Assembly: GCF_005281615.1 (NCBI RefSeq) | Contig: NZ_SZZM01000002.1 | Coordinates: 920,267 to 984,266, forward strand | DNA: 64,000 nt | Source of the DNA: Rhodoligotrophos defluvii | GTDB lineage: Bacteria > Pseudomonadota > Alphaproteobacteria > Rhizobiales > Im1 | Direction of reading: 5' to 3' | Shown here: piece after piece, positions 1-9,224 of the stretch | Position numbering within the stretch: position 1 is the stretch's first letter | How the letters are laid out: each line of letters opens with the position of its first letter | Program-made: the position numbers and the translations under genes | Notes under the pieces: generated by a model | Seen by the model: the letters and a program-made list of their open reading frames with translations, nothing else | What the model was told of the DNA's origin: nothing | Databases searched by the model: none

Positions 1-515
1 TCGACCTGGCGCCGGGCCTGAAGCGCATCGCCATCGAGCAGCAGCGAATCGAAGCTGAGGTTGTCCTGGTCAGGGTATTCGTATGACCAATACCACTGAT
101 TGCCGATGGCCTTCAGGGTCATGTCGCCATCGGGAATGGTCCGTTCGAAATAGAGGAGGCGGAAGGAGGGAATCGCGATGATCACGAGGATGAGGACCGG
201 CACCACGGTCCAGATCACCTCGATCAGCGAATTGTGCGTGGTCTTCGACGGTATCGGGTTGGCCTTGGCGTTGAACCGCACCATGACCAGGACGAGCAGC
301 ACGAGGACGAGTGCCACGATGGCCGTGATCAGAGGCAGCATGATCTGGTTGTGGAAGATATGGATATTGTCCATGATCTGGGTCGCCGCTTCCTGGAAGC
401 CCAGCTGCCAGTCGAAGGGCTGGCCGAGCCCAGCAGCGAACGCCGGCGTCGCTCCCCCAAAACCCACGCCCAGAGCCGCTCCCGCCAGCAGCCCCCATGC
501 CATCCTCAACCGCAT
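1..515 (-). CDS. coxB: Cytochrome c oxidase subunit II, N-terminal part (runs off left edge)
   Basis: Subunit II of the aa3-type terminal oxidase carries the CuA centre that accepts electrons from cytochrome c. Only the first 171 residues are present. They show a signal peptide ending about AFA (residue 27), a first membrane helix (LPLITAIVALVLVLLVLVMV), the linker FNAKANPIPSKTTHNSLIEV, a second helix (IWTVVPVLILVIIAIPSF), and the beginning of the cupredoxin domain with the family signature GNQWYWSYEYP. The CuA ligands lie beyond the window edge. The start ATG at 515 has AAGGAG 10 bases upstream. Proximity to tldD is a usual alphaproteobacterial arrangement; coxA is expected further left. Confidence 0.93.
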   Translation of the reverse strand, partial: MRLRMAWGLLAGAALGVGFGGATPAFAAGLGQPFDWQLGFQEAATQIMDNIHIFHNQIMLPLITAIVALVLVLLVLVMVRFNAKANPIPSKTTHNSLIEVIWTVVPVLILVIIAIPSFRLLYFERTIPDGDMTLKAIGNQWYWSYEYPDQDNLSFDSLLLDGDALQARRQV

Positions 516-1121
516 CGTCCGCCAACTCCTTCATGCCGGCAGCCCGGTCGCAGACCCGAGCCGCAGCTATTTCCCCGAAATCTGGAGAAGGATCGACCTA
601 TCCCCCTCCGCCTGGGTATATCCCTTTTGTCGCCGACAAAGCAAAGAGGACAGTGCCGCCCTCTTGGAATGGTTCTCAATCACAATCAGCCGCGCACCGC
701 AATGAGGACCGGCGCGTCATATTTTCGCGCAGCGAGCCGCTCTGACAGGCGATCCCGGCCACCGCGGCGAATCGGGCTCGAGGCGGTCGTGTCCATGACC
801 GGAATTTTGCCTCATTCCTCTCGGATCAACGGCTGCTCGCGTGGCTCCGGGAATGAAGAACCAAACAGAATCGGGGCGGCGGGGCGGTTGCGACCTTTTG
901 ACACCAGCTTTCGCCGCAGTAAAAGCTGGCGTAGATTTGCCTTGACTTTGGCGGGCATCGGGCGGCGAAAGGGCATGACAGGTTCGCGACCACATGGATT
1001 CATCCGCCGCCGCGGCGGGCCAGCCGCGGTCGAGGTCGCCGCCGTGGGCGCCTGCGCGGGAGGCCAGTGTAGGCATGGGATATTGCTTCCGTTCGGCAGA
1101 CCTTTAATCTGGGAGTAGGAC
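516..1121. other. Intergenic region between divergent coxB and ialB
   Basis: About 600 bases separate two divergently transcribed genes and presumably hold both promoters. I see no convincing gene. One perfect 8-bp inverted repeat with a 10-base loop lies at 904-929 (CCAGCTTT / AAAGCTGG), just after a TTGACA-like hexamer at 898-903, but no matching -10 box follows. Confidence 0.5.
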
Positions 1122-1862
1122 TTGATCACTTCACCGATTCTCGATCATGCGCGTCGCGCCGCTGGTATCGTCGCCACCGGCTTGGCGCTGCTTGCCGCAG
1201 CGGTGCCGGCCGGCGCCCAACAGGCGCCGCAGACGCCGCAGTTCGGTCCACGAGCGGGCGGTGCACAGGCGCAAGCGACCCAGCCCGGCCAGCCGGCCCA
1301 GCAGGCGGGGCCGAAGCCACAGCTGGTTGCCAAGCACGGTGAGTGGGAGATCCAGTGTGGCGATTTCGCCAATCCGGCGGCGGCGCATGGCGGTGCGGAC
1401 AATGCCGAGAAAAAGCCGGCACAGACCGCTAGTAGCGGCAAGAGCGACGCCGCCGGGTCGACCACCGGCGCGGCGCAAGTCATCCGGCAGTGCGGCATGA
1501 TTCAGGTGGCCCGCAGCACCGAGCAGCAGAATGTCGGGATGACGCTCGTGCTGGTGCGCCAGCCCCAGGGTGACAACATGATCACCATGATGCGCATCCT
1601 GGTGCCGATCGGGGTCTATCTGCCCACGGGCGTCGCGCTCGAAATCGATGGCAACGCGGTCGGCCGGGTGCCATTCACCCAGTGCATCCCCCAGCTGTGC
1701 ATGGCTTTCGCCGAGGCCACGCCCGAGACGCTGGAAAAGCTCAAGAAAGGGTCGAAGGCCAATTTCATCATCTATGCTGCACCGGGGATGGGCATCGGCC
1801 TCGACATCTCCCTGAAGGGCTTCACCGCCGCGCTCGCGGAACTCGAGAAGCAGTCGTCCTGA
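1122..1862 (+). CDS. Invasion-associated locus B (IalB) family exported protein
   Basis: A 246-residue exported protein with a signal peptide ending near PAGAQQ (residue 33), a low-complexity Gln/Pro/Ala stretch to about residue 65, and an IalB-type domain that starts at KHGEWEIQCGDF. Four cysteines in the domain (QCGDF, RQCGMI, TQCIPQLCMAF) fit the paired disulfides of the family. IalB proteins are common in Bartonella, Brucella and free-living rhizobia; the biochemical function is not settled. The start is TTG at 1122, chosen because GGGAGTAGGA precedes it and no in-frame ATG precedes the signal peptide. An internal Ala/Thr/Ser-rich insert (about residues 92-118) sits between the first two conserved segments. 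Confidence 0.8.
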   Translation: MITSPILDHARRAAGIVATGLALLAAAVPAGAQQAPQTPQFGPRAGGAQAQATQPGQPAQQAGPKPQLVAKHGEWEIQCGDFANPAAAHGGADNAEKKPAQTASSGKSDAAGSTTGAAQVIRQCGMIQVARSTEQQNVGMTLVLVRQPQGDNMITMMRILVPIGVYLPTGVALEIDGNAVGRVPFTQCIPQLCMAFAEATPETLEKLKKGSKANFIIYAAPGMGIGLDISLKGFTAALAELEKQSS

Positions 1863-1993
1863 TCCTGCCACGTGCACGGCACCTCCTTGGCACGAAAATG
1901 GGCGGCATGGTCCTGTATTCGCTCATGCGTGCTCCCATATTCTTGGGCTCGCGGTGCGCTTGCCGGCGGCCCGCGCTTTAAGGAGATTTGATC

Positions 1994-3418
1994 TTGCCGA
2001 TTGACACGCAGAACCTGTTCTTCTCGCGCACCGACCTCGACCGGGCCAGGACCGAGCGCATCCTCGCCGGCGCCTTGGCCGGTGCCGACGACGGCGAGCT
2101 CTTCCTCGAATATAACCAGCATGAAACGCTGGTGTTCGACGATGGCGTGCTGCGCACGGCCAACTTCGATACCGGCCAAGGCTTCGGGTTGCGCGCCGTC
2201 TCCGGCGAGACCACCGGCCTTGCCCATTCCTCAGAGCTTTCCGAGGCCGCTCTACGGCGTGCAGCCGAAGCGGTAAGCCAGGTGCGGCGAGGCGCCGGGG
2301 GCATCATCGCCGCCGCTCCGCCCGGTACCAACCGGCAGCTTTACAGCCCCGACAATCCGGTGGAGGAAGTCTCCTTCTCCGAGAAGGTCAAGCTGTTGGA
2401 GGCGATCGACGCCCATGCCCGTGCCCTCGATTCGAGGGTGGCGCAGGTCACGGCCTCGCTGAGCGGCGACTGGCAGGTGGTCGAGATCATCCGGCCGGAC
2501 GGCTCGACCAGTCGCGATGTGCGCCCGCTGGTGGCCCTGCATCTGTCGATCGTCTGCCGGGAGGGTGACCGCCGCGAGACCGGCACCTACGGCTTTGGCG
2601 GCCGCAGCGGCTACGGCGCATTCATCGGCGAAGCGGACTGGCGCGGCGCCGTGGACAAGGCTTTGCGGCAGAGCCTGATCAATCTGGAGGCTGGCCCTGC
2701 TCCTGCCGGCGAAATGGACGTGGTTCTTGCCCCGGGCTGGCCCGGAATTCTTCTGCATGAGGCGGTTGGCCACGGGCTGGAGGGCGATTTCAACCGCAAG
2801 CAAACCAGCGCCTTTGCAGGGCTTATCGGCCAGCGGGTTGCCGCGCCGGGCGTGACCGTGGTCGATGACGGGACCATCGGGCAGCGGCGGGGCTCCCTCA
2901 CGATCGATGACGAGGGTACGCCCTCGGGCTACAACGTTCTTATCGAGGACGGCATCCTCAAAGGCTATATGCAGGACCGCCTGAACGCCCGGCTTATGGG
3001 CGTCGCGCCTACGGGCAATGGCCGGCGGCAGTCTCACGCGCATATGCCGATGCCACGGATGACCAACACCTACATGTTGAATGGCGGGCATGCTCCGGAC
3101 GAGATCATCGCCTCGGTCAAGAAGGGGCTTTATGCCGTCTCGTTCGGCGGTGGCCAGGTGGACATCACCAGCGGCAAGTTCGTGTTCTCGTGTACCGAAG
3201 CCTACCACATCGAGAACGGGAAAGTGGGGCGACCCATAAAAGGCGCAACCCTGATCGGCAACGGCCCCGATGCCCTGACGAGAATTGCCATGGTCGGCAA
3301 TGACATGAAGCTCGATCCCGGCATCGGGACTTGCGGCAAGCAAGGTCAGTGGGTGCCGGTCGGGGTCGGACAGCCGACCATACGGCTGAACGCGATCACC
3401 GTTGGCGGGACCGGGTGA
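1994..3418 (+). CDS. tldD: Metalloprotease TldD
   Basis: TldD forms a heterodimeric zinc protease with TldE (PmbA) that degrades unfolded peptides and matures some ribosomally made peptides (known from E. coli). The protein carries the zinc-binding HEAVGH motif (within LLHEAVGHGLEGDF) and the C-terminal GTCGKQGQWVPVGVGQP segment typical of the family, and has the normal length of about 475 residues. TTG codons occur at 1988 and 1994; AAGGAGA at 1979-1985 gives proper spacing only for 1994, so that start is preferred. The partner tldE is 7 kb away at 9225, not adjacent. Confidence 0.92.
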   Translation: MPIDTQNLFFSRTDLDRARTERILAGALAGADDGELFLEYNQHETLVFDDGVLRTANFDTGQGFGLRAVSGETTGLAHSSELSEAALRRAAEAVSQVRRGAGGIIAAAPPGTNRQLYSPDNPVEEVSFSEKVKLLEAIDAHARALDSRVAQVTASLSGDWQVVEIIRPDGSTSRDVRPLVALHLSIVCREGDRRETGTYGFGGRSGYGAFIGEADWRGAVDKALRQSLINLEAGPAPAGEMDVVLAPGWPGILLHEAVGHGLEGDFNRKQTSAFAGLIGQRVAAPGVTVVDDGTIGQRRGSLTIDDEGTPSGYNVLIEDGILKGYMQDRLNARLMGVAPTGNGRRQSHAHMPMPRMTNTYMLNGGHAPDEIIASVKKGLYAVSFGGGQVDITSGKFVFSCTEAYHIENGKVGRPIKGATLIGNGPDALTRIAMVGNDMKLDPGIGTCGKQGQWVPVGVGQPTIRLNAITVGGTG

Positions 3419-3479
3419 ATCCTCGGCGGCATGCCGTCAGCCCCTGCCCCGCCAGCGGTCAGTCTCGATTGGCTCAATC

Positions 3480-3932
3480 TCAACACGGAACTTGTTTCCG
3501 CGGATACCGGGCGGCCGTGCGCTGAGCTGGGGCGACCGGTGCCTGCGCGGGCGCCGGCGCGTTCGCATGGACTGGCACGCTGCCCGCGGCTGGCCCCGAG
3601 GAGGCCTGGTGTGTTTTCGCCGCCTCCTTGCCCGTTTGCTCCGGGGCAACCCCAGCTTCACCGTCGCGGCGCCTGTTTGTGCGCCCGGTCGGCCGCCAGG
3701 CCCTGCCGCGCTTGGCGATGCGGTTAAGCTCTTCGCCCGCATTGACCGAAAGCGGCAACCGCATGGCCCACGCGACCTCGTTCCGCGTCAGGCCGATGTC
3801 CTTCAGCAGCCAGTCGTCTGCCGCCAGCAGGTCCTTCAAGCCTTGTCGGGCCCGCCAGTTGGCCAAGAGAACGCTTAGGCTCGGCCACTGCTTTGCTGTC
3901 TTGGGGTTGCTTTCAATATCTTGGGCTTTCAT
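3480..3932 (-). CDS. DUF1127-domain protein with proline/alanine-rich tail
   Basis: A 150-residue protein. Residues about 17-65 match the DUF1127 pattern (LLANWRARQGLKDLLAADDW, then LKDIGLTRNEVAWAMRLP). The remaining half is a basic, Ala/Pro/Gln-rich low-complexity tail unlike the very short proteins usual for this family. The start ATG at 3932 is preceded by GGAAGG; the frame is open further upstream but without a better start. DUF1127 proteins in Agrobacterium and Brucella affect phosphate/carbon metabolism, RNA turnover and LysR (VtlR) regulons. It lies next to a second DUF1127 gene and an LsrB/VtlR-like regulator. Confidence 0.75.
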   Translation of the reverse strand: MKAQDIESNPKTAKQWPSLSVLLANWRARQGLKDLLAADDWLLKDIGLTRNEVAWAMRLPLSVNAGEELNRIAKRGRAWRPTGRTNRRRDGEAGVAPEQTGKEAAKTHQASSGPAAGSVPVHANAPAPAQAPVAPAQRTAARYPRKQVPC

Positions 3933-4168
3933 GTCTTGGTCCTTCCTTGCTACAGCCCTCCCTCGTAGCGTTGGGACGTTAGCCGGCAAGTTAGGCGGTA
4001 TATTTTCCCCAAGATGACCTGCCCGCGGCATATCGTTGATTTTTATTTGCCGCAGGAGAACCCGGAGCCGACCCCTAACTATTTGGTCCAGAAATAGGCT
4101 CTTCTCGCCAAGATGCCGCCATTATTTCCTCGGGAAACAATCCTACTTCCGCAGCCGAAAGTTCGACT

Positions 4169-4420
4169 TCATCTGTAGCGGCGCTTGCTCACCTCGCTGA
4201 GAGCCCGAATCGGATTTTCTCGGACCGGCAAGCTGGATGCCCAGAGGACATCGCCACGGGTCAATCCGATATCCCGCAGGGTGGCGTCTTCGAGCTGTAC
4301 GAGGGACCTGACCTTCCGCCGCGCAGACCAATTGCGAAAGAGCGTCAGGGCGGTCTTGGCCAGCCTGGCATAGACCGGGTTCGACGGCTGGGCGGTCCTT
4401 TCGATCTCACACTGCATCAT
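4169..4420 (-). CDS. Small DUF1127 protein
   Basis: An 83-residue basic protein. The C-terminal half fits DUF1127: TLFRNWSARRKVRSLVQLED followed by LRDIGLTRGDVLWASSLP, closely matching the core of the neighbouring 150-residue protein (DIGLTR..V.WA..LP). The start at 4420 has GGAGGA eight bases upstream; a second ATG follows directly. It is transcribed divergently from the LysR-type gene at 4585 across an AT-rich intergenic region, the arrangement expected for a regulator and its target. Confidence 0.82.
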   Translation of the reverse strand: MMQCEIERTAQPSNPVYARLAKTALTLFRNWSARRKVRSLVQLEDATLRDIGLTRGDVLWASSLPVRENPIRALSEVSKRRYR

Positions 4421-4520
4421 GGCACAAATCCTCCAGCGGCACGGCTGGAACCGCACCGTCACTCCCGCGGTTCGCGGGCGGCCTCAGATGGTTTTCATAC
4501 GAAGAGAATGATGATTTCTG

Positions 4521-4534
4521 ATTGATACATCAAT
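4521..4534. promoter_or_regulatory. Candidate LysR operator in the DUF1127/lsrB-like intergenic region
   Basis: ATTGAT-AC-ATCAAT is a perfect 6-bp inverted repeat with a 2-base spacer in an AT-rich stretch between divergent genes. It resembles the dyads bound by LysR-type regulators but has not the exact T-N11-A spacing, so the assignment is an inference from position and symmetry. Confidence 0.4.
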
Positions 4535-4584
4535 CGAATTAATCTAATATGTCTCTTCAAGGGTTTTGAAGTGAAGCTTGAGCC

Positions 4585-5472
4585 ATGGAAGCCACACTCG
4601 ATCTGGATCTGCTGAAGACGTTTATCGCCATTGTCGAAACGGGCTCTTTCGCCGGCGCCGCCGAGGAGGTGGGGCGTACCCAATCCGCCGTCAGCATGCA
4701 GATGAAGCGGCTGGAGGATCTTGTCGGCCGCCCGCTGTTCGTTCGCGACGGGCGAAAGAACATGGTCACCCGCGACGGCGAGCAATTGCTGGATTACGCC
4801 CGGCGGATCATACGCCTGTCGGCCGAGGCGCTGACCGCGATCAGCCAGCCGGAGCTTCAGGGCATCGTACGGCTGGGGACACCGGATGACTATGCGGACT
4901 GCCTGCTGCCGGAGATCCTGGCGCGATTCTCGCGGACCCACCCGCTGGTCCAGGTGGAAGTCGAATGCCAGGCCAGCGGCCAGCTCACGCAGAATACCAT
5001 GAGCGGCAGGCTCGACATGTCCATCATCACCTGTCAGCCTAATTCGTTCGCGGGCGAGGTGCTGCGCAGCGAGCCCCTGGTTTGGGCCACCTCCGCCAGG
5101 CACGACGTGCATCACCAGAAGGTGGTGCCGCTGGCGGTCTCGACGCCAAACTGCTCGTGGCGACAGATGGCGACGGACGCGCTCTCTGATTGGCACCGGC
5201 CATACCGCATCGCCTATGCCAGCTCGAACAGCGTGGCGATCTCCGCCGCGGTGACGTCGGGGCTTGCGGTTGCCGCCATTCCGGAATTCCTCGTTCGTCC
5301 CGGCATGCGGGTGCTGACTGAAGCGGATGGGTTTCCGCGGCTGGGCGAGTTCCAGATTGCACTGGTACGCGCCCCGGGCATGCAGGGCGGACCACAGCTT
5401 GCTCTTGCCGAGCATGTGACGGAAAGCCTGTCGCGAACACGGACGGGTCCGGCCCTCATCGCAGCTGAATAG
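4585..5472 (+). CDS. LysR-family regulator resembling LsrB/VtlR
   Basis: A 295-residue LysR regulator: winged HTH at residues 5-65 (TFIAIVETGSFAGAAEEVGR, TQSAVSMQMKRLE) and a substrate-binding-like effector domain from about residue 92. The segments LGTPDDYAD, LLPEILARFSRTHP and RPGMRVLTEADGF fit what I recall of rhizobial LsrB and Brucella VtlR. Those regulators control oxidative-stress or virulence genes, and VtlR activates small DUF1127 genes, which sit divergently here. Cysteines at 106, 128, 150 and 190 could be redox-sensing, as proposed for LsrB, but equivalence was not checked. rsmE follows 20 bases after the stop. Confidence 0.82.
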   Translation: MEATLDLDLLKTFIAIVETGSFAGAAEEVGRTQSAVSMQMKRLEDLVGRPLFVRDGRKNMVTRDGEQLLDYARRIIRLSAEALTAISQPELQGIVRLGTPDDYADCLLPEILARFSRTHPLVQVEVECQASGQLTQNTMSGRLDMSIITCQPNSFAGEVLRSEPLVWATSARHDVHHQKVVPLAVSTPNCSWRQMATDALSDWHRPYRIAYASSNSVAISAAVTSGLAVAAIPEFLVRPGMRVLTEADGFPRLGEFQIALVRAPGMQGGPQLALAEHVTESLSRTRTGPALIAAE

Positions 5473-5492
5473 CCTTTCCGTGGATCCAATCC

Positions 5493-6248
5493 GTGTCAGT
5501 TGACCTGCGGCGATCGCCTCGGCTGTACGTGGACGCGCCGCTTGCCGCCGGTGCGATGGTGGAGCTTCTCGCCGATCAGGTTCATTACCTCGCCTCGGTC
5601 CTCCGCTTGGGATCGGGCGATAGCGTGCGCCTGTTCAATGGGCGTGACGGGGAATGGTTGTCAGCCGTCGCCGAGCTCAGCCGCAAGCGCGGGAAGCTCG
5701 AGGCGCGGCGGCAGCTGCGCCGTCAGGAAGGGCTGCCCGACATCCATTACCTGTTCGCGCCGCTGAAGCATGCGCGCCTCGATTACATGGCCCAGAAGGC
5801 CACCGAGCTCGGGGCTGCTCGACTGGCGCCGGTGCTCACCGCGCACACCGTCGCCCGTCGGGTCAATCTCGACCGCCTGCGCGCCAATGCGGTGGAGGCG
5901 GCGGAGCAATGCAATCTCCTCGCCGTACCCGAGGTAGTGGAGCCACAAGATCTCAGCGATGTTCTGGATACGTGGGACTCCTCGCGCCGGCTGATCTATT
6001 GCGACGAGGCCGCCCCCCTCGGCAATTCGTTGGCCGCGCTGCAGGGGCTGGCCGGCCCCGGGGGTCCCGTTCCGCCATTGGCGGTCCTGGTCGGGCCGGA
6101 AGGCGGCTTCTCGGCCCAGGAGCAGCAGCGATTGCGCGCTCATCCCGACGTGACCGCCATTTCCCTAGGCCCACGTGTGATGCGTGCTGATACCGCAGCC
6201 ATTGCCGCGCTGACGCTGGTGCAGGCGGCTTGCGGAGACTGGCGATGA
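5493..6248 (+). CDS. rsmE: 16S rRNA (uracil-1498-N3)-methyltransferase RsmE
   Basis: RsmE methylates N3 of U1498 in helix 44 of 16S rRNA using S-adenosylmethionine. The 251-residue protein has the N-terminal PUA-like part (FNGRDGEWLSAVAEL) and the C-terminal SPOUT knot with LVGPEGGFSAQE and LGPRVMRADTAAIAAL, which form the cofactor pocket. The start is GTG at 5493; no ATG precedes the conserved RLYVDAPL segment. Placement before gshA and ubiA is common in alphaproteobacteria. Confidence 0.9.
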   Translation: MSVDLRRSPRLYVDAPLAAGAMVELLADQVHYLASVLRLGSGDSVRLFNGRDGEWLSAVAELSRKRGKLEARRQLRRQEGLPDIHYLFAPLKHARLDYMAQKATELGAARLAPVLTAHTVARRVNLDRLRANAVEAAEQCNLLAVPEVVEPQDLSDVLDTWDSSRRLIYCDEAAPLGNSLAALQGLAGPGGPVPPLAVLVGPEGGFSAQEQQRLRAHPDVTAISLGPRVMRADTAAIAALTLVQAACGDWR

Positions 6249-6356
6249 TCCCGCCCGCAGTCTGCTTGCCCTCGCCCGCGGACCTGTCTAGAGCAAGCCT
6301 TTTCGGTTTGCCGTCCTATATTCAGAGTCTCATCCTCAGCCGGAGCCCGATCGCCC

Positions 6357-7748
6357 GTGAGTTCGCAAGTCATCGATAGTCCTGATAGCCGGGTTCCGGT
6401 GGAGCGGAAGGACCAGCTCGTTGCCTGGTTCGAGGCTGGCTGCAAGCCGCCGGAGACCTGGCGGATCGGGACAGAGCACGAGAAGTTCGGCTTTCACCCG
6501 GACGGGCTGCGGCCCGTCCCCTATGAGGGGCCGCGCGGCATCCGGGCGCTCCTGGAAGGCCTGCACGAGCGCTTTCACTGGCTGCCGGTGATGGAGCGCG
6601 ACAACATTATCGGCCTGAAGGAGCCGAACACCGGGGCCACCGTGTCGCTCGAGCCGGGCGGTCAGCTCGAGCTTTCCGGCGCCGCCGTCGCCCACCTGCA
6701 TCAGACCTGCGAAGAGGTCGGCGTGCACTTGGAGCAGGTCCATGCGGTCGGTGATGATCTCGGCATCAATTTCCTCGGCCTCGGCTTCTCGCCGAAATGG
6801 ACGCTCGAAGAGACGCCGATGATGCCGAAAGGCCGCTACAAGATCATGCGCGCCTACATGCCGAAGGTTGGTCGCCACGGTCTCGACATGATGTTCCGCT
6901 CGTGCACCGTGCAGGTCAATCTCGACTATTCCAGCGAAGCGGACATGCGCCAGAAGCTACGCACCAGCCTGGCACTCCAGCCGATCGCCACGGCTATTTT
7001 CGCCAATTCTCCTTTCACCGAGGGCAAGCCCAATGGCTTTCTCAGTTTCCGCTCTGAGGTCTGGCGCGATACCGACCCGGACCGCACCGGTCTCCTGCCC
7101 TTCGTGTTCGAGAGCGGGTTCGATTTCGAGCGCTATGTCAATTACGCGCTCGATGTGCCGATGTATTTCGTCTATCGCAACGGCGCCTATGTCGATGTGA
7201 GCGGCGCGTCCTTCCGCGACTTCATCGCGGGCAAGCTCCCACAGCTGCCCGGCGAGCGTGCCACCATGCAGGACTGGTCGGACCATGTGACCACGATCTT
7301 CCCGGAGGTGCGGCTCAAGCGCTATCTGGAGATGCGCGGCGCCGACAGCGGCCCATGGTCGAGACTGTGCGCGTTGCCGGCCCTGTGGGTGGGCCTGCTT
7401 TATGATCAGACCGCGCTGGATGCGGCCTGGGACGTGGTCAAAGGCTGGTCGGCGGATGAGCGGCAGGATCTGCGCGATGCCGTGCCCAAGACGGCGCTGC
7501 AGACCCGGTTCCGGCGCTACAAGGTGCAGGACATCGCGCGCGAAGTGATGGCCATCGCCCGGGAAGGCCTGATCAACCGCGACCGCCAGGACGGGTTCGG
7601 CAATACGGAGGCCCGCTACCTCGACGCCATCCAGGACGTGGTGGAGACGGGGCGGACTGCGGCCGAGGACCTGCTGGACCGCTACTACGGCGCCTGGAAC
7701 GAGAGCGTCGATCCAGTGTTCAAGACCAACGCCTATTGGGGCGGTTGA
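6357..7748 (+). CDS. gshA: Glutamate-cysteine ligase (alphaproteobacterial/plant type)
   Basis: Catalyses the ATP-dependent joining of L-glutamate and L-cysteine, the first and committed step of glutathione synthesis in the cytoplasm. The 463-residue chain belongs to the class shared by alphaproteobacteria and plants, not the E. coli class: [11 protein letters not shown] near residue 36 and [16 protein letters not shown] near residue 97 are the nucleotide and substrate-binding segments. The start is GTG at 6357. The next gene encodes a MAPEG membrane protein, a family that includes glutathione-dependent enzymes. Confidence 0.92.
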   Translation: MSSQVIDSPDSRVPVERKDQLVAWFEAGCKPPETWRIGTEHEKFGFHPDGLRPVPYEGPRGIRALLEGLHERFHWLPVMERDNIIGLKEPNTGATVSLEPGGQLELSGAAVAHLHQTCEEVGVHLEQVHAVGDDLGINFLGLGFSPKWTLEETPMMPKGRYKIMRAYMPKVGRHGLDMMFRSCTVQVNLDYSSEADMRQKLRTSLALQPIATAIFANSPFTEGKPNGFLSFRSEVWRDTDPDRTGLLPFVFESGFDFERYVNYALDVPMYFVYRNGAYVDVSGASFRDFIAGKLPQLPGERATMQDWSDHVTTIFPEVRLKRYLEMRGADSGPWSRLCALPALWVGLLYDQTALDAAWDVVKGWSADERQDLRDAVPKTALQTRFRRYKVQDIAREVMAIAREGLINRDRQDGFGNTEARYLDAIQDVVETGRTAAEDLLDRYYGAWNESVDPVFKTNAYWGG

Positions 7749-7796
7749 CACAAGCGCCGCTCCGGCGCGGGACCTTGTCAAACAGGAGAAGTCGTG

Positions 7797-8213
7797 ATGC
7801 GCGCGCTGATGCTGACCGCCGCACCGCCTTATGCCGCCTTGCTGGGGCTGTTGTTCCTGGTGTTGTGCGGGCGCGTCATGTATCTGCGCCGTCAGCATGG
7901 GGTGATGTTCGGGGCAGCGGGTGATGAGGATTTCGAGCGGGTGATCCGTGCCCAAGCCAATTTCGCAGAATATGTGCCCCTCGCGCTCATCTTGCTGGTC
8001 ATCCTCGAAGTGATCGGCGCACCCAAGTTGCTGGTGCACCTGCTCGGGATCGTGCTGGTGCTCGGCCGGGTGCTTCACGCGGGAGGCGTTGCGGGCCAGC
8101 GCCATATCGTGCCGCTGCGGTTCGCCGGGATCGTGCTCACGTTGCTCAGCCTGCTCGGCTTGAGTCTGGCCGTTTTTTTCTACTGGCTTGGTCTTGCGGC
8201 GATTTCGGGTTGA
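7797..8213 (+). CDS. MAPEG-family membrane protein
   Basis: A 138-residue integral membrane protein with four predicted hydrophobic segments. The second, amphipathic part shows the MAPEG hallmark FERVIRAQANFAEYVPLALI (E/R-x-N-x-x-E-x-x-P). Some MAPEG proteins are glutathione transferases or peroxidases, others have no known activity; location 48 bases after gshA makes a glutathione-linked role plausible. ATG at 7797 is chosen over GTG at 7794 because AGGAG ends 8 bases before it. Confidence 0.85.
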   Translation: MRALMLTAAPPYAALLGLLFLVLCGRVMYLRRQHGVMFGAAGDEDFERVIRAQANFAEYVPLALILLVILEVIGAPKLLVHLLGIVLVLGRVLHAGGVAGQRHIVPLRFAGIVLTLLSLLGLSLAVFFYWLGLAAISG

Positions 8214-8265
8214 AACCACCTGTTGAGCCGGTGACCCCTTTGCCTTCGCCGGACTCGCACGCTAA

Positions 8266-9219
8266 ATGCCGGATATGAGCATCGACCACTCGCAACCTGG
8301 CTCCGTCGCGGACGCGGTGAGGCGCAATTGGGTGGACCGCTACGCGCCCATGGCGCTGCGGCCCTATTTCCGGCTGGCGCGGCTCGACCGGCCGATCGGC
8401 ACCTGGCTGCTGCTGCTGCCCTGCTGGTGGTCGGTGGCGCTTGCGCAGATCGCCGTGGGTGGCGGGCTGCCGAGCATATTGCTGCTGGTGCTGTTCGCCA
8501 TCGGTGCCCTGGCCATGCGCGGCGCCGGCTGCACCTATAACGACATTGTCGACCGGGACATCGACGCGAAGGTTGCCCGCACGCGCTCGCGGCCCATCCC
8601 GAGCGGGCAAGTCAGCGTGCGCCAAGCCGTGGCGTTCATGGTGGTGCTGTGCGTGATCGGCCTGTCGGTGCTCTTGCAGTTCAACGGTTTCGCCATCCTG
8701 CTCGGCTGCGCATCTCTGCTCTTGGTGGCCGCCTATCCCTTCATGAAGCGGGTGACCTACTGGCCGCAGATGGTGCTCGGGCTCACCTTCAACTGGGGCG
8801 CCCTGCTCGGCTGGGCGGCGTTGCACGGGCGCCTCGGCTGGCCAGCGGTCATTCTCTATGTCGCCGGCATAGCGTGGACCCTCGGCTATGACACGATCTA
8901 CGCCCATCAGGACAAGGAGGACGACGCGCTGATCGGCGTCAAGTCGACGGCCTTGAAGCTCGGGAGGTCGACTCGGCGCTGGCTCGTTCTCTTCTACGGG
9001 CTGGCGCTGGCAGGTCTGGCTGTAGCGGGGCTGGCGGCCGGGGCCGGGACGATCTTCCTCACAGCATGGTTGCTTGCCTTGGCGCACGCGGTCTGGCAGA
9101 TCTCGACGCTCGACATAGATGATCCCGCGCGGTGCTTGCTTCTGTTCCGCTCCAACCGCGATTTCGGGCTGATCATTTTCCTGGGCCTGGCGGCCGACAG
9201 CATTTTTATGCGGATTTGA
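8266..9219 (+). CDS. ubiA: 4-hydroxybenzoate polyprenyltransferase
   Basis: Prenylates 4-hydroxybenzoate in ubiquinone synthesis at the inner membrane. The 317-residue protein has about eight membrane helices and both Asp-rich diphosphate/Mg sites: NDIVDRDIDAKVARTRSRPI after helix 2 and YDTIYAHQDKEDD after helix 6. The N terminus extends some 30 residues before the first conserved block. The stop is 5 bases before the tldE start, indicating translational coupling. Confidence 0.93.
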   Translation: MPDMSIDHSQPGSVADAVRRNWVDRYAPMALRPYFRLARLDRPIGTWLLLLPCWWSVALAQIAVGGGLPSILLLVLFAIGALAMRGAGCTYNDIVDRDIDAKVARTRSRPIPSGQVSVRQAVAFMVVLCVIGLSVLLQFNGFAILLGCASLLLVAAYPFMKRVTYWPQMVLGLTFNWGALLGWAALHGRLGWPAVILYVAGIAWTLGYDTIYAHQDKEDDALIGVKSTALKLGRSTRRWLVLFYGLALAGLAVAGLAAGAGTIFLTAWLLALAHAVWQISTLDIDDPARCLLLFRSNRDFGLIIFLGLAADSIFMRI

Positions 9220-9224
9220 AGCTC

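Noticed and set aside
2252-3343. A 363-codon open frame on the minus strand opposite tldD
   Set aside because: Mirror of the high-GC codon pattern of tldD; no recognisable motif, while the plus strand encodes a complete metalloprotease.
6957-8219. A 420-codon minus-strand frame opposite gshA and the MAPEG gene
   Set aside because: It spans two well-supported genes and has the His/Arg/Glu-rich composition typical of antisense frames in GC-rich DNA.
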